Shown here: piece after piece, positions 53,111-62,340 of the stretch
Numbering within the stretch: the first letter of the stretch is position 1
How the letters are laid out: every line of letters begins with the position of its first letter
NCBI RefSeq assembly: GCF_900128955.1
Contig: NZ_FQTY01000002.1
Location: 186,001 to 250,000 of the forward strand
Length of the DNA: 64,000 bases
DNA from: Tissierella praeacuta DSM 18095
GTDB lineage: Bacteria > Bacillota > Clostridia > Tissierellales > Tissierellaceae
Direction of reading: 5' to 3'
Translations under genes and position numbers: made by a program
Notes under the pieces: model-generated
Database searches by the model: none
The model's input: the letters and a program-made list of their open reading frames with translations, nothing else
What the model was told of the DNA's origin: nothing

Positions 53111-53794
53111 GTGCATTTAGTAATAATAGGAGGACCTACAGCAAGTGGTAAAACCGCTATTGCCTCAAGGCTAATTGAAAGCTTGAAGGAGAAGAACATA
53201 GAAATAAGTGTAGTGAAAATTGATTGTTTGACTACGCAAGATGAGGAAGTTTATAAAAAATTAGGAGTACATGCTATAAGTGGTCTTAGTCAAGATATTT
53301 GTCCGGATCATTTTTTAGCAACCAATTTTTTAGAGATTTTTAAATATGGTAAGCAAAATAATAGTGATGTTTTAATTATTGAAACAGCAGGTCTTTGTAA
53401 TCGTTGTGCTCCTTTTTTAAATAATACACTTAATATATGTTTAGTTGATGCTTTTTCTAGTTTTCAAGCACCAAAAAAATTAGGACCTATGCTAACAACT
53501 GCGGATATTGTTGTGATTAATAAATGGGATATGATTTCTAGATGCGAAAAGGATGTGTTGAAATATAATATAAAACAATTAAACAGTAATGCAAATATTA
53601 TAGAGATGAATGGTGTTAGTGGATATGGTAAGCAAGTATTAAGAAAGGAAGTTTTAAAATCTAATCAATTGGAGAATCTTGAAGGAAGTATGCTAAAACA
53701 TCAAATGCCTTGTGCTACGTGTTCTTATTGTGCTGGAGAAACACGTATAGGAGCTGAATTTGAGCAGGGCATTGTGAATAAAATAAGTTATTAG
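53111..53794 (+). CDS. G3E-type P-loop GTPase (CobW/HypB/UreG-like) with a CxxCxxC tail
   Basis: 227-residue SIMIBI GTPase. The P-loop is GGPTASGKT (7-15), switch/Walker B LIIETAGLCNRCAPF, and the guanine-specificity motif NKWD near 139. Near the C terminus CATCSYCAGETRIG carries a three-Cys metal motif. Such GTPases insert metals or cofactors into enzymes (Ni, Co, Zn). Start is GTG 53111 after AAGGGGGA. As first gene of the nitrogenase-like operon it may act as a metallochaperone or maturase for that complex; this is inference from context. Confidence 0.8.
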   Translation: MHLVIIGGPTASGKTAIASRLIESLKEKNIEISVVKIDCLTTQDEEVYKKLGVHAISGLSQDICPDHFLATNFLEIFKYGKQNNSDVLIIETAGLCNRCAPFLNNTLNICLVDAFSSFQAPKKLGPMLTTADIVVINKWDMISRCEKDVLKYNIKQLNSNANIIEMNGVSGYGKQVLRKEVLKSNQLENLEGSMLKHQMPCATCSYCAGETRIGAEFEQGIVNKISY

Positions 53795-53803
53795 GAGAAA
53801 AAA

Positions 53804-54538
53804 ATGAGAAATTTTATTGAAATTAAAAAGGGTAAAAGTAAAAATAAAAAAGATGAAATATGGATAAAGCTAGATTTTGGACGAACTTATACAGTTGTAG
53901 GTAATACAGGTTCAGGAAAGAGTCAATTGATTGAAGATATAGCTTCTTTTAGCCAAGGAGATTCTATAACACAAAGGATAGTAAGTTCTAAGCATCCTAT
54001 TAATTTAGAAAGTGCTATTGCTCATCTAAGTCAACATATGACTTTTGTAGCAGATTATTCTGTAAAAGAGTTTTTTGAAATTCGTTTCCAGTGTCAAAAT
54101 AAACCTGCTAAATATTATAAAGAAGTTATAAAAATAGCAAATCAATTAACTGGTGATGGAATTAAAGAAAGTAACATTATGACAAAATTAAGTGGTGGAC
54201 AAACTAGGGCATTAATGATTGCAGACATTATATTAAATAAGGAAGCATCAATTATTTTGATAGATGAAATAGAAAATGCAGGCATTAATAAGTCAAAAGC
54301 TATCCAAATGCTCCAAGCAAAAAATAAGTTAGTTATTATAATTACTCATAATCCAAGTTTAGCCCTTCTGGGAGAGTATCGTATTGTAATGAGGGATGGC
54401 GGAATGTATCAATGTCTAAAAAGGGAAACAGATGAAATCAAAGTTCTTAAAAGGCTACAGAGTTTAGAAGTAAGGTTAGAGCAAATTACTGAAAATATTA
54501 GAAAAGGAAAGATAATAGATGAAAGTTTATTGGAATAA
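53804..54538 (+). CDS. Orphan ABC-type ATPase
   Basis: 244-residue single ABC domain with Walker A VGNTGSGKSQ, signature LSGGQTRALMIADIIL and Walker B IILIDEIENAG. The segment between them is short and unusual, and the C-terminal 40 residues look like a coiled coil (KRLQSLEVRLEQITENIRK). No permease of matching type is adjacent; the FecBCD importer downstream has its own ATPase. The combination with the leaderless binding protein next to it is odd for a transporter. It may drive a cytoplasmic assembly step. Overlaps the next gene by 20 bases. Confidence 0.78.
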   Translation: MRNFIEIKKGKSKNKKDEIWIKLDFGRTYTVVGNTGSGKSQLIEDIASFSQGDSITQRIVSSKHPINLESAIAHLSQHMTFVADYSVKEFFEIRFQCQNKPAKYYKEVIKIANQLTGDGIKESNIMTKLSGGQTRALMIADIILNKEASIILIDEIENAGINKSKAIQMLQAKNKLVIIITHNPSLALLGEYRIVMRDGGMYQCLKRETDEIKVLKRLQSLEVRLEQITENIRKGKIIDESLLE

Positions 54539-55412
54539 TATATGTTTAATTTCTAGGTTTGAAAAATCATATATAGAAGAAAAGTTGAAAGAATGTAATC
54601 TGGAAAAAGAGTTTCAATTTGAATTTTTTGGCTTAGGTAAAGAAACCGAATTGTTTACAAAAATACAGAGAGATATAAAAAATGATAGTTTACCAGATGT
54701 TATCATTTCAACGGATTTTGAAATATTTCGCAATAAGGAGGGGTTATTAAACAAACAGGATTTATTACAAGATTATAAGCCATGGGGATTTAGAAAAGAG
54801 CTAGTCCATGTTTCTTATCAAGAAAAGTTTCAGCCAATGTTATATATACCTATGGTTATGATTGCAAACAAGGAAAGGGTAGATAATATTCCCAAATCTA
54901 TTAGAGAAATATTAGAAGATGATACTTATGAGGGGCAGATTAGTTTTGGAGGAATGTTAAATTCAGCGGGGAAAATACTTTTAGCAACTGTGGAATATTT
55001 ATATGGGAAAGAAAAAAGTGAAAAGTTGTTACATTGGTCAAATACAACATCAATGCCCATAGGTGCTTTTAAAAATGTAGTAGATGGAAAAAGTAAAATA
55101 GGATTTGTTCCGACTATTTTTGCTATGAGGGATGGCATAGATAAAATAGAAATTATATGGCCTAAGGAAGGTGCCATAGTTATACCATCATTTGTAATAA
55201 TAAAAAAGGAAGCCAACAAAGATAAATTGTATCAACTATTTAATAGAATAATCAATACAGAGTTTATTGAACAAATAAGTAGACAAACAGGAGTTATTCC
55301 TTGCATAAAGGATACTCATACTATAAGGAAGTTCCAAAAATATGAAAAACAAATAGTTTATCCTTCATGGCAATTTATAAGAGAACAACAAGAGAAAGGA
55401 AGAGATCAGTAG
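54519..55412 (+). CDS. Binding-protein-like protein without signal peptide
   Basis: 297 residues with the two-lobe pattern of ABC substrate-binding proteins of the iron/sulfate/spermidine type ([81 protein letters not shown]). The N terminus [12 protein letters not shown] is not a signal peptide or lipobox, so the protein should remain in the cytoplasm. That is unusual for this fold. It may bind a cofactor or metal inside the cell, possibly working with the preceding ATPase. The function is unknown. Confidence 0.75.
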   Translation: MKVYWNNICLISRFEKSYIEEKLKECNLEKEFQFEFFGLGKETELFTKIQRDIKNDSLPDVIISTDFEIFRNKEGLLNKQDLLQDYKPWGFRKELVHVSYQEKFQPMLYIPMVMIANKERVDNIPKSIREILEDDTYEGQISFGGMLNSAGKILLATVEYLYGKEKSEKLLHWSNTTSMPIGAFKNVVDGKSKIGFVPTIFAMRDGIDKIEIIWPKEGAIVIPSFVIIKKEANKDKLYQLFNRIINTEFIEQISRQTGVIPCIKDTHTIRKFQKYEKQIVYPSWQFIREQQEKGRDQ

Positions 55413-56182
55413 TGATAAAAATAGCTATTTATGGTAAAGGCGGTATTGGTAAATCAACGACTACATCTAATTTAACGGTAGCACTTATTGAACAGGGGTA
55501 TAAGGTGATGCAAATTGGTTGTGATCCTAAGGCAGATTCGACAAAAAATTTACTAGAAGGTAAAGAAATCAAAACAGTGCTTGATACGATTAAAGAAAAG
55601 GGAAACAATATAGCATTAGAAGATTTGGTAGTGGAAGGATATAAAGGGGCATTGTGTGTAGAAGCTGGTGGGCCTACTCCGGGAATTGGTTGTGCAGGTA
55701 GAGGAATCATTACAGCTTTTGAAAAGCTAGAAGAACTTAATGCGTATGAAGTATATAAGCCAGACATTGTAATTTATGATGTGCTGGGGGATGTTGTATG
55801 CGGTGGTTTTGCAATGCCTATTAGAGGTGGATATGCAGATTATGTATTTATTGTATCTTCAGGTGAAATGATGGCTCTTTATGCGGCAAGTAATATTGTG
55901 AGAGCAATTAAAAACTTTGGGAATAGAGGATATGCAAAGTTAGGGGGAGTGATTTTAAATGCTAGGAATATAGAAAATGAGGATGAAATTGTAAATAAGG
56001 CAGTTTCAGAAATGGACACAGTCGTAATCAAAAAAATTCCCCGTGATGGGTATGTTCAAAGGGCAGAAGTACAGGGAAAAACAGTTGTTCAAGCTTTCCC
56101 CCAATCGGATATTGCAAAACATTATAGAGAACTTGCTGTAAAAATGATGGAGGCGGTTAAAGATGAATCAGAAGCTATGTAA
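55412..56182 (+). CDS. NifH-like reductase component of a nitrogenase-like enzyme
   Basis: 256-residue P-loop ATPase of the NifH/BchL/CfbC superfamily. Walker [14 protein letters not shown] (8-20), the switch CDPKADST, cluster ligands C94 (GIGCAGRG) and C130 ([15 protein letters not shown]), equivalent to C97 and C132 of NifH. It should be a homodimer sharing one [4Fe-4S] and passing electrons with ATP hydrolysis to the D/K-like complex. GTG 55412 overlaps the preceding stop and follows AAAGGAAG; the frame back to 55367 lies inside the upstream gene. It is shorter than true NifH, and no nifE/N/B is near, so N2 fixation is unlikely. Confidence 0.93.
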   Translation: MIKIAIYGKGGIGKSTTTSNLTVALIEQGYKVMQIGCDPKADSTKNLLEGKEIKTVLDTIKEKGNNIALEDLVVEGYKGALCVEAGGPTPGIGCAGRGIITAFEKLEELNAYEVYKPDIVIYDVLGDVVCGGFAMPIRGGYADYVFIVSSGEMMALYAASNIVRAIKNFGNRGYAKLGGVILNARNIENEDEIVNKAVSEMDTVVIKKIPRDGYVQRAEVQGKTVVQAFPQSDIAKHYRELAVKMMEAVKDESEAM

Positions 56183-57422
56183 TCAGGATACTGTCCATTA
56201 TTGTTCTCCAGCTCATGGAGGATGGGGTATTGTAAGAGTAGGAATGTTGGTTCCAGAAAGTTATCAGCTTTTTGTATGTCCCTTTGCATGTGGTAGGCAT
56301 GGAGCTTTGGGAGCATTACAACAAGGAACTAAAGACCGAATTTCATATTTATTTATAGATGAAGCGGATATTGTTTCAGGAAGTTATGAAAATCTCATAG
56401 AAGAGAGTATTGGTCAAGTATTAGAAGCTATTGAGTATGCACCAAAGGTTATTTTTATAGGCGTAAGTTGCTTAGATGATTTACTAGGTACAGACCATAC
56501 TTCTTTATTGGAGCGTTTGAAAGAAAGATATCATATAGACTTTCAAGTTTTACATATGAATCCTATTACTATTGGTTCAAAGAATCCGCCTCCAGTGTGT
56601 ATTCAGAGGAATATGTATGCATTAATTAAAGGTGAAGCTAAATCTAATGGGATTTTAAATTTTATTGGTAACTTTATACCTGTAGCACCAGAGTGTGAAT
56701 TGTTTGACATATTAAATCAACTAGGTATTCAAAAGACAAAGCATATTAGTCAGTTTACAAGCTATGAAGATTTTCAAACTATGGGAGAGAGTCAATACAA
56801 TATGGTTTTAAGACCAGAGGGTTTATTAGCAGCTAAGGATATGGAAGAAAACAATAAAATAGAGTTTTGTTTTACACCTGTAAGTTATGAAATAGAAACA
56901 ATTAAAGAGTATTATCAACTACTTAGACTTATGATAAATCCAAATATAAATATAGATTTAAGTTCTTATGAATCTAGTGCTTTGAACAAGATAAATAAAA
57001 CAAAAGAGTTAGTAGGAGATACACCTATTTCAGTTGATACTTCTTCTGTATGCAAACCATATAATCTAACAAAGGCATTAATAAATTATGGATTTAATGT
57101 AGTTACTATTTATGCAGATGAGTTGCCTAAGCATGAAGAAAATTCTTATCATTGGCTTTTGGGCAATGCACCACATTTGAATATTTATCCTGCACAGCAT
57201 CATTTGATGATAAAGAGAGAAAAAATAAAAGATTCTAGTGAAATAGCTATTGGTTATAATGCAGGATATATGTCAGGGACAGATAAAGTAGTTGATTTAG
57301 TATATGATGAGACCATGTTTGGATTTCATGGAATATGTCAGCTTATGGATAAGATAGAAGAAGCATATTTAAATCCTAAAGATTTAAAAAGGATGATTGA
57401 GAACTATGGACTGGTGGTGTAA
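56163..57422 (+). CDS. NifD-like nitrogenase component 1 subunit
   Basis: 419-residue member of the NifD/NifK/BchN/CfbD superfamily. Candidate cluster ligands are C14 (VHYCSP), C39 and C43 ([11 protein letters not shown]) and C103 ([11 protein letters not shown]), matching the three-Cys P-cluster layout of NifD with one extra. Another Cys (SVCKPYN, about 300) lies in the C-terminal half. The Rossmann-like lobes typical of the family are visible ([22 protein letters not shown]). ATG 56163 overlaps the NifH-like gene by 20 bases. The substrate is unknown; it is divergent from NifD and from the chlorophyll and F430 enzymes as I remember them. Confidence 0.86.
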   Translation: MNQKLCNQDTVHYCSPAHGGWGIVRVGMLVPESYQLFVCPFACGRHGALGALQQGTKDRISYLFIDEADIVSGSYENLIEESIGQVLEAIEYAPKVIFIGVSCLDDLLGTDHTSLLERLKERYHIDFQVLHMNPITIGSKNPPPVCIQRNMYALIKGEAKSNGILNFIGNFIPVAPECELFDILNQLGIQKTKHISQFTSYEDFQTMGESQYNMVLRPEGLLAAKDMEENNKIEFCFTPVSYEIETIKEYYQLLRLMINPNINIDLSSYESSALNKINKTKELVGDTPISVDTSSVCKPYNLTKALINYGFNVVTIYADELPKHEENSYHWLLGNAPHLNIYPAQHHLMIKREKIKDSSEIAIGYNAGYMSGTDKVVDLVYDETMFGFHGICQLMDKIEEAYLNPKDLKRMIENYGLVV

Positions 57423-57424
57423 AA

Positions 57425-58579
57425 ATGAATAAATTATGTATAAAACTGCCCCCTTTAGCCCCAGATTATTCTGGAGTATGTTCGGCTTTGTATGAATTTG
57501 AAGGAATGAGTATTATTCATGATGCATCTGGATGTACAGGTAATTATACAGGGTATGATGAGCCAAGGTGGTATGAAAATCAGAGACTTGTTTTTTGTTC
57601 AGGGCTTAGAGAAATCGATGCTATCTTAGGAAATGATGAAAAACTTGTTAATAAAGTAAAAAAAGCAGCAGAAGATTTAAAGCCTAAATTTATAGCGGTA
57701 TTAGGAAGTCCAGTCCCAATGATTATAGGTAGTGACTTAATAGGGATAGCAAAAGAAATAGAAAATGAAACTAAAATACTAACAATAGGTTTTAATACTA
57801 AAGGCTTACAATATTATGATATAGGTATTCAGAAGGCTTATATGGAAATTGCTAAAAGATTTTTAAAAGAAAAAAAAGAAACCATTAATAAAAGTGTTAA
57901 TTTATTAGGGGCTACACCTTTAGACTTCTCTATTAATTCCAATGTACAAGATTTAAAGCAATTTTTTATATCCAATGGATATAGTATTAACGCTTGTTGG
58001 AGTATGGGATGTAGCTTTGAAGAAATAAAAAATACAACAAAAGCTGAAATAAACGTAGTTGTATCAGTAAGTGGTTTAGAATTGGCAAGATACTTAAAGA
58101 AAAAATTCGACATGCCATATATAGTAGGTCTACCAGTAGGAGAAACAGGTGAAATGAAACTTTTGAATCTTTTAAAAGGTAATCAGCCAATGAAATTTTT
58201 TAATATGTATACAAATAAACAGAAAGTTTTAATTATAGGTGAACAGGTACTAAGCAACAGTTTAAGAGAGCTATTGCAGCAAGAATATAATCAAGAAACT
58301 ATAGATGTAGCAACCTTTTTTATGTTAGACAAAGAAATTGCTCAAAAAAATGATATTTTTATTGAGAATGAAATGCATTTAATAAAATTATTGGGACAAC
58401 AGAAATATACCACCATTATAGGGGATCCTTTAATTAAGGGCTTATTATCTAATGATAATGTGAAATATATAGAATTACCTCATGTTGCCGTTTCAAGTAA
58501 AATTTGCTTTAATAAAAATTCAGAAGTTATATCAAATAAAGTATATAGATTATTTAAGGAAGAGGAGGAGATAATATGA
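57425..58579 (+). CDS. NifK-like nitrogenase component 1 subunit
   Basis: 384-residue partner of the NifD-like subunit, with the family N terminus PPLAPDYSGVCSALYEFEGM and HDASGCTGNYTGYDEP. Candidate ligands are C19, C37 and C58 (VFCSGLRE). Where NifK has a Cys before the GDD-type motif, this protein reads AVLGSPVPMIIGSDLIG, with no Cys. The bridging cluster must therefore be bound differently, perhaps as [4Fe-4S]. It begins 3 bases after the NifD-like gene and overlaps the importer's binding protein by 4 bases. Confidence 0.86.
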   Translation: MNKLCIKLPPLAPDYSGVCSALYEFEGMSIIHDASGCTGNYTGYDEPRWYENQRLVFCSGLREIDAILGNDEKLVNKVKKAAEDLKPKFIAVLGSPVPMIIGSDLIGIAKEIENETKILTIGFNTKGLQYYDIGIQKAYMEIAKRFLKEKKETINKSVNLLGATPLDFSINSNVQDLKQFFISNGYSINACWSMGCSFEEIKNTTKAEINVVVSVSGLELARYLKKKFDMPYIVGLPVGETGEMKLLNLLKGNQPMKFFNMYTNKQKVLIIGEQVLSNSLRELLQQEYNQETIDVATFFMLDKEIAQKNDIFIENEMHLIKLLGQQKYTTIIGDPLIKGLLSNDNVKYIELPHVAVSSKICFNKNSEVISNKVYRLFKEEEEII

Positions 58580-59733
58580 AAAAACTTAAGAATATATTTG
58601 CTATAATATTGAGCTTGTGCATGATTATGAGTATTTTTGTAGGATGTGAAAATAAGAAAATAGATTCAACTATGGATGAAAATCAGACAACTCAAGTAAA
58701 GCAGGGAAAAGATGATAAGGTAGAAGGAAGGGTAATTACTGATCAGGTGGGGCATGAAATTGTTTTACCTGATAAAATAGATAGAGTAGTTATCAGTTCA
58801 TTATGGCCATTGCCATCTGTGTACTGTTTATTTCAAGGTTCAGCAGAAAAGTTAGTGGGAATACATCCAGCATCTAAAAGTGCGGCAGTATATTCTTTAT
58901 TGCCTAAAATTGCTCCGGAAATAAAAGATGTAGAAACAAGCTTTATTCAAAATGGAGAAATGAATGTAGAAGAATTATTAAAATTAAAACCAGATATTGT
59001 ATTGGGTTCAAATGCAGCGGAATATGAAATGGTTACAAAGGCAAACATACCATATGTTCAATTTGTTGCTAATCCTAAAGGAGATGGAAATGCTATTGAA
59101 TCTGTAGGAGCGTGGCTTAAATTATTAGGTCAAATATTTGATAAAGAAGACAGAGCAGAAACAATTATGAATGAAGGATATGAAGTATTAGAACAAGTAC
59201 AAACCGTTGTCAATGAGATTAAAGAAGATGAAAAAGTAAGAGCCCTTATAATTTTTAAATATGGTGAAGGTAAGCTAATGGTGGCAGGCAAAGGTCACTT
59301 CGGTGATTTTTGGTTAAATCAAACAGGAGCCATTAATTTAGCAGAAGAAATAGAAGGCATTAAAGAAGTGAATATGGAACAAATATATACTTGGAATCCA
59401 GATAAAATATATTTAACAAACTTTACTAGCTACATGCCAGAAGATTTTTATAATAATATTATTGAAGGACATGATTGGAGTGGTGTAAAAGCAGTGCAAG
59501 ACAAAGAAGTTTATAAAATCCCATTAGGTATGTATAGATGGTATCCACCATCATCAGATACGCCACTAATGCTTAAATGGCTTGCACAAAAAAATTATCC
59601 AAAATTATTTGAGGATATGGACATATATGAAGAAGTAAGAAAATATTATAATGAGTTTTATGAGATGGATCTTGATATTAAAGAAATAGAAAAAATCTTT
59701 ATGCCTAGTAGAGAAGCAGCTAAAGGAGTTTAA
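58576..59733 (+). CDS. FecB/BtuF-type substrate-binding lipoprotein
   Basis: 385 residues with lipobox FVGC and a periplasmic-binding (TroA-like, single helix hinge) fold: GHEIVLPDKIDRVVISSLWPLP, EELLKLKPDIVLGSN, YVQFVANPKGDGNAIESVGAWLKLLGQ and GVKAVQDKEVYKIPLGMYRWYPPSSDTPLMLKWLAQ. This class carries ferric siderophores, haem, cobalamin or metallophores. The start ATG overlaps the NifK-like stop (ATGA), which ties the transporter to the enzyme. The ligand may be the substrate, a product precursor or the metal cofactor of the nitrogenase-like complex. Confidence 0.9.
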   Translation: MKKLKNIFAIILSLCMIMSIFVGCENKKIDSTMDENQTTQVKQGKDDKVEGRVITDQVGHEIVLPDKIDRVVISSLWPLPSVYCLFQGSAEKLVGIHPASKSAAVYSLLPKIAPEIKDVETSFIQNGEMNVEELLKLKPDIVLGSNAAEYEMVTKANIPYVQFVANPKGDGNAIESVGAWLKLLGQIFDKEDRAETIMNEGYEVLEQVQTVVNEIKEDEKVRALIIFKYGEGKLMVAGKGHFGDFWLNQTGAINLAEEIEGIKEVNMEQIYTWNPDKIYLTNFTSYMPEDFYNNIIEGHDWSGVKAVQDKEVYKIPLGMYRWYPPSSDTPLMLKWLAQKNYPKLFEDMDIYEEVRKYYNEFYEMDLDIKEIEKIFMPSREAAKGV

Positions 59734-59735
59734 AA

Positions 59736-60752
59736 ATGGGGAAAGGAAACATAAAAAGGCGTTTAAGGGTATTTCTAATATTGATGCCGATAGTAGTAGG
59801 GTTTGTTGCTCTATGTATAGGTAGATATATGGTAGAACCTAAACAAGTAATAGATGTGTTGACTAATCAATTTCTAGGATTTCCAGAAATAGTGGAGGAT
59901 ATTGATTTATCAGTTGTATGGAAAATTAGATTACCTAGAATTTTCCTATCTATGTTGGTAGGTATGGGACTTGCAGTATCGGGTGCTGCTTTTCAAGGGT
60001 TATTTAGTAACCCTCTAGCAACACCTGATACTTTAGGTGTTGCTGCAGGGGCTGCATTTGGTGCGGCCTTAGGTTTATTGTTAACATCTAATATGTTTCT
60101 TGTTCAAATTATTGCACTTATATTTGGAATTATTGCAGTAGGGTTAACCCATGCCATTAGTAAGATAAAAGGTATAAGTACAAATTTAATGATAGTACTT
60201 GCAGGGATGGTAACATCTGCGTTTTTTCAAGCATTGATTTCTCTTATTAAATATGTAGCAGATCCAGAAACTAAGTTGCCAGCGATTACTTACTGGTTAA
60301 TGGGAAGTATGTCAAGTATATCATTTAATGCATTGATGACAGGTGCCCCTTTTATATTAGTTGGTGTAACCATATTATATATTTTAAGATGGAAACTAAA
60401 CATATTAGCACTTAGTGAGGATGAAGCTAAAACTATGGGAATCAATGTTACCTATTTAAGAGGATTGGTAATTGTTGCATCAACACTTATAACAGCTTCT
60501 ACAGTATCTATGTGTGGACAAGTTGGTTGGGTTGGTTTATTAATTCCACATACTGCAAGAATGTTAGTAGGTAGCAACAATCAAAAAGTTATTCCCGTAA
60601 GTATTGGTTTAGGTTCAACATATATGATTATTATAGATACATTAGCGAGAAGTGCTATAGCAGCTGAAATTCCACTATCTATACTTACTGCATTAATAGG
60701 AGCACCTTTTTTTGCATACTTACTGCGTAAAACTGGAGGCGGATGGAGATGA
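59736..60752 (+). CDS. FecCD-type ABC permease
   Basis: 338 residues with about nine membrane helices. Class motifs: RLPRIFLSMLVGMGLAVSGAAFQGLFSNPLATPDTLGVAAGA (in pieces LPRIF, GAAFQG, NPLA-PDTLG) and GWVGLLIPHTARMLVGS near 260. It imports iron chelates, cobalamin or haem together with the binding protein before it and the ATPase after it. It lies 2 bases after the binding protein gene. Confidence 0.93.
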   Translation: MGKGNIKRRLRVFLILMPIVVGFVALCIGRYMVEPKQVIDVLTNQFLGFPEIVEDIDLSVVWKIRLPRIFLSMLVGMGLAVSGAAFQGLFSNPLATPDTLGVAAGAAFGAALGLLLTSNMFLVQIIALIFGIIAVGLTHAISKIKGISTNLMIVLAGMVTSAFFQALISLIKYVADPETKLPAITYWLMGSMSSISFNALMTGAPFILVGVTILYILRWKLNILALSEDEAKTMGINVTYLRGLVIVASTLITASTVSMCGQVGWVGLLIPHTARMLVGSNNQKVIPVSIGLGSTYMIIIDTLARSAIAAEIPLSILTALIGAPFFAYLLRKTGGGWR

Positions 60753-61552
60753 TTTTTGAGGTAAGAAATGGATGTTATGGATATCTAGAACAGGAAACTA
60801 TATTAAATGATATTAATTTTACAATTAAAGATGGGGAAGTATTAGCTATTTTAGGTTCTAATGGGATAGGTAAGACAACTTTACTAAAGTGTATGATGGG
60901 ACTTTTAAAATGGAAAAGTGGTACAACTCTTATAGATGGAAGGAGTATATTTGATTTAACTATTAAGCAGATATGGCAAAATATTGGATATGTGCCACAA
61001 GCTAAAACAACTGTTTTACCATATACCGCCAAGGAAATGATTTTGCTAGGTCGTTCAGCCCATATTAACTTATGGGAACAGCCTAAAAAAGAAGATTTAG
61101 AAATAGTTGATGAAGTAATAGAAATAGTAGGTATTCAAAAGTTGAGAGATAAAAGTTGTACTAGAATGAGTGGTGGAGAATTACAAATGGTTCTTATAGC
61201 AAGAGCACTTGCTTCAAAGCCTAAAATGTTAGTCATGGATGAACCAGAATCTAATCTGGATTTTAAAAACCAATTAATTATTTTAGAAATTATTAAAAAA
61301 TTATCAAAGATCCATAATATATCTTGTGTTCTTAATACACATTATCCAGAACATGCGTTAAGAGTAGCAGATAAATCCCTAATATTGTGTAAAAATGGGA
61401 AAAAACATTATGGAGAAACTAGAAAAGTAATTAATGAGAAAAATATGCAAGAAGCATTTGAGGTAGAGGTTATATTGGAAAAAGTTAAAATAGAAAACAA
61501 TACTTTTTCATATATATTTCCTATTAAATTTAGTGATGAAGTTAGTTTTTAA
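60749..61552 (+). CDS. FecE/BtuD-type ABC transporter ATPase
   Basis: 267-residue ATP-binding subunit: GSNGIGKTTLL, Q-loop GYVPQAKT, signature MSGGELQMVLIARAL, Walker B MLVMDEPESNLD, H-loop NTHYPEHALR. ATG 60749 is preferred over ATG 60743 because of spacing from GGAGG; either overlaps the permease stop. It is the last gene of the island operon. A loose inverted repeat TTAGTATATA/TATATACTAA (61573-61582, 61608-61617) follows. Confidence 0.92.
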   Translation: MIFEVRNGCYGYLEQETILNDINFTIKDGEVLAILGSNGIGKTTLLKCMMGLLKWKSGTTLIDGRSIFDLTIKQIWQNIGYVPQAKTTVLPYTAKEMILLGRSAHINLWEQPKKEDLEIVDEVIEIVGIQKLRDKSCTRMSGGELQMVLIARALASKPKMLVMDEPESNLDFKNQLIILEIIKKLSKIHNISCVLNTHYPEHALRVADKSLILCKNGKKHYGETRKVINEKNMQEAFEVEVILEKVKIENNTFSYIFPIKFSDEVSF

Positions 61553-61956
61553 GGATGACAAGGGGACTGATGTTAGTATATAGGTATGGACACAAAATAA
61601 GGTTTCATATATACTAATAAACGAATATGAAAACTAAATCTTATCTAGGCTTATAGATATGTACAATCCAAAATTGACTGTAGTATTTTGTAATACGAAG
61701 AAAAAGTTTGATGAATTAACATAAGAGTTACAAGGAAGAGGATATTTTAATAGCCACTGAAGTGGCAGCAAGAGGTATAGATGTAGATGACGTATATTTA
61801 GTTATTAACTATGATATGTCTCAAGATGAGGAGTACTATGTTCACAGGTTAAAAAACTACTCTTTTTTAGTCTGAATTTTATTCAGTTACTAAGAAAGAG
61901 TAGTTTTTTTAAAGATAAATTAAAATTAGAAATACAAAAGTTGTTCAGATATTCTA
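61553..61956. other. 404-base gap at the right edge of the island
   Basis: It contains, from left: 70 bases with an inverted repeat of 10-base arms and a 25-base loop (61573-61617); a decayed fragment of the helicase gene (61625-61847); and the right copy of the helicase terminator (from 61848). There is no intact gene. Confidence 0.85.
61625..61847 (+). pseudogene. Decayed fragment of the DEAD-box helicase gene
   Basis: It matches helicase positions 51171-51477 (about codons 228-330). Changes are a 1-base deletion near the start, several substitutions, an in-frame TAA (acataagag for acagaagaa), and an 83-base deletion between two copies of GATATTTT. It then jumps from TTCACAG directly to the post-helicase GTTAAAAAACTAC, a deletion of about 647 bases. 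It cannot encode a protein. Confidence 0.92.
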
Positions 61957-61989
61957 TTAATTATCTTCTTTAAAGATTTTAATGCATTT
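61848..61989 (+). repeat. Right flanking copy of the helicase terminator region
   Basis: Near-identical to 52125-52266. It still forms the terminator hairpin (AACTACTC...GAGTAGTT with a T run), which could now end the island operon. Its last 33 bases (from 61957) are the 3' end of the intact XRE regulator gene. Confidence 0.9.
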
Positions 61990-62340
61990 AGTAATCTTAT
62001 TAATATTTTGTAAAGACATATTATCAAGTTCAAAAAAAAGTTTTTCCATGGCCTCCTTTTTTTCAAAAAAATTATCTGAAGTCTGTTCTTTAGCCTGGGA
62101 GGGATTTTTTAAATGTTCGTTTACAAATAAAAACCGAATATTAGAAGTACCTATAAGATAATCTATAGAAACAGAAAAAAGTTGGGAGATTTTGATAAGA
62201 AGTTGAACATCATTTGGAAATCGTGTGCCGTTTTCATAATTACTAACAGATTGTCTACTAATATTTAACTTCTTAGCCAATTCGCCTTGGGTTAGAAAGT
62301 TTTCTTCCCTAAGAAGCCTTAACCTCTCGGAAAAAGTCAT
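61957..62340 (-). CDS. XRE-family HTH regulator
   Basis: 127 residues. The N-terminal 65 form a lambda-repressor-like HTH (MTFSERLRLLREENFLTQGELAKKLNISRQSVSNYENGTRFPN in family terms: QGELAKKLNISRQSVSNYE). The C-terminal part is charged with no recognised domain. ATG 62340 follows AGGTGATTTT. Its last codons lie in the right flanking repeat, so in the ancestral order it directly followed the helicase gene, facing it. No target is evident. Confidence 0.87.
   Translation of the reverse strand: MTFSERLRLLREENFLTQGELAKKLNISRQSVSNYENGTRFPNDVQLLIKISQLFSVSIDYLIGTSNIRFLFVNEHLKNPSQAKEQTSDNFFEKKEAMEKLFFELDNMSLQNINKITKCIKIFKEDN

Noticed and set aside
55412-58579. A nitrogen-fixing nitrogenase
   Set aside because: The H/D/K proteins are short and divergent, the K-like subunit lacks a P-cluster Cys position, and no nifE, nifN or nifB is nearby.
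61573-61617. Inverted repeat as the end of a transposon
   Set aside because: No matching repeat is seen at the left edge of the island and no transposase or integrase gene is present.
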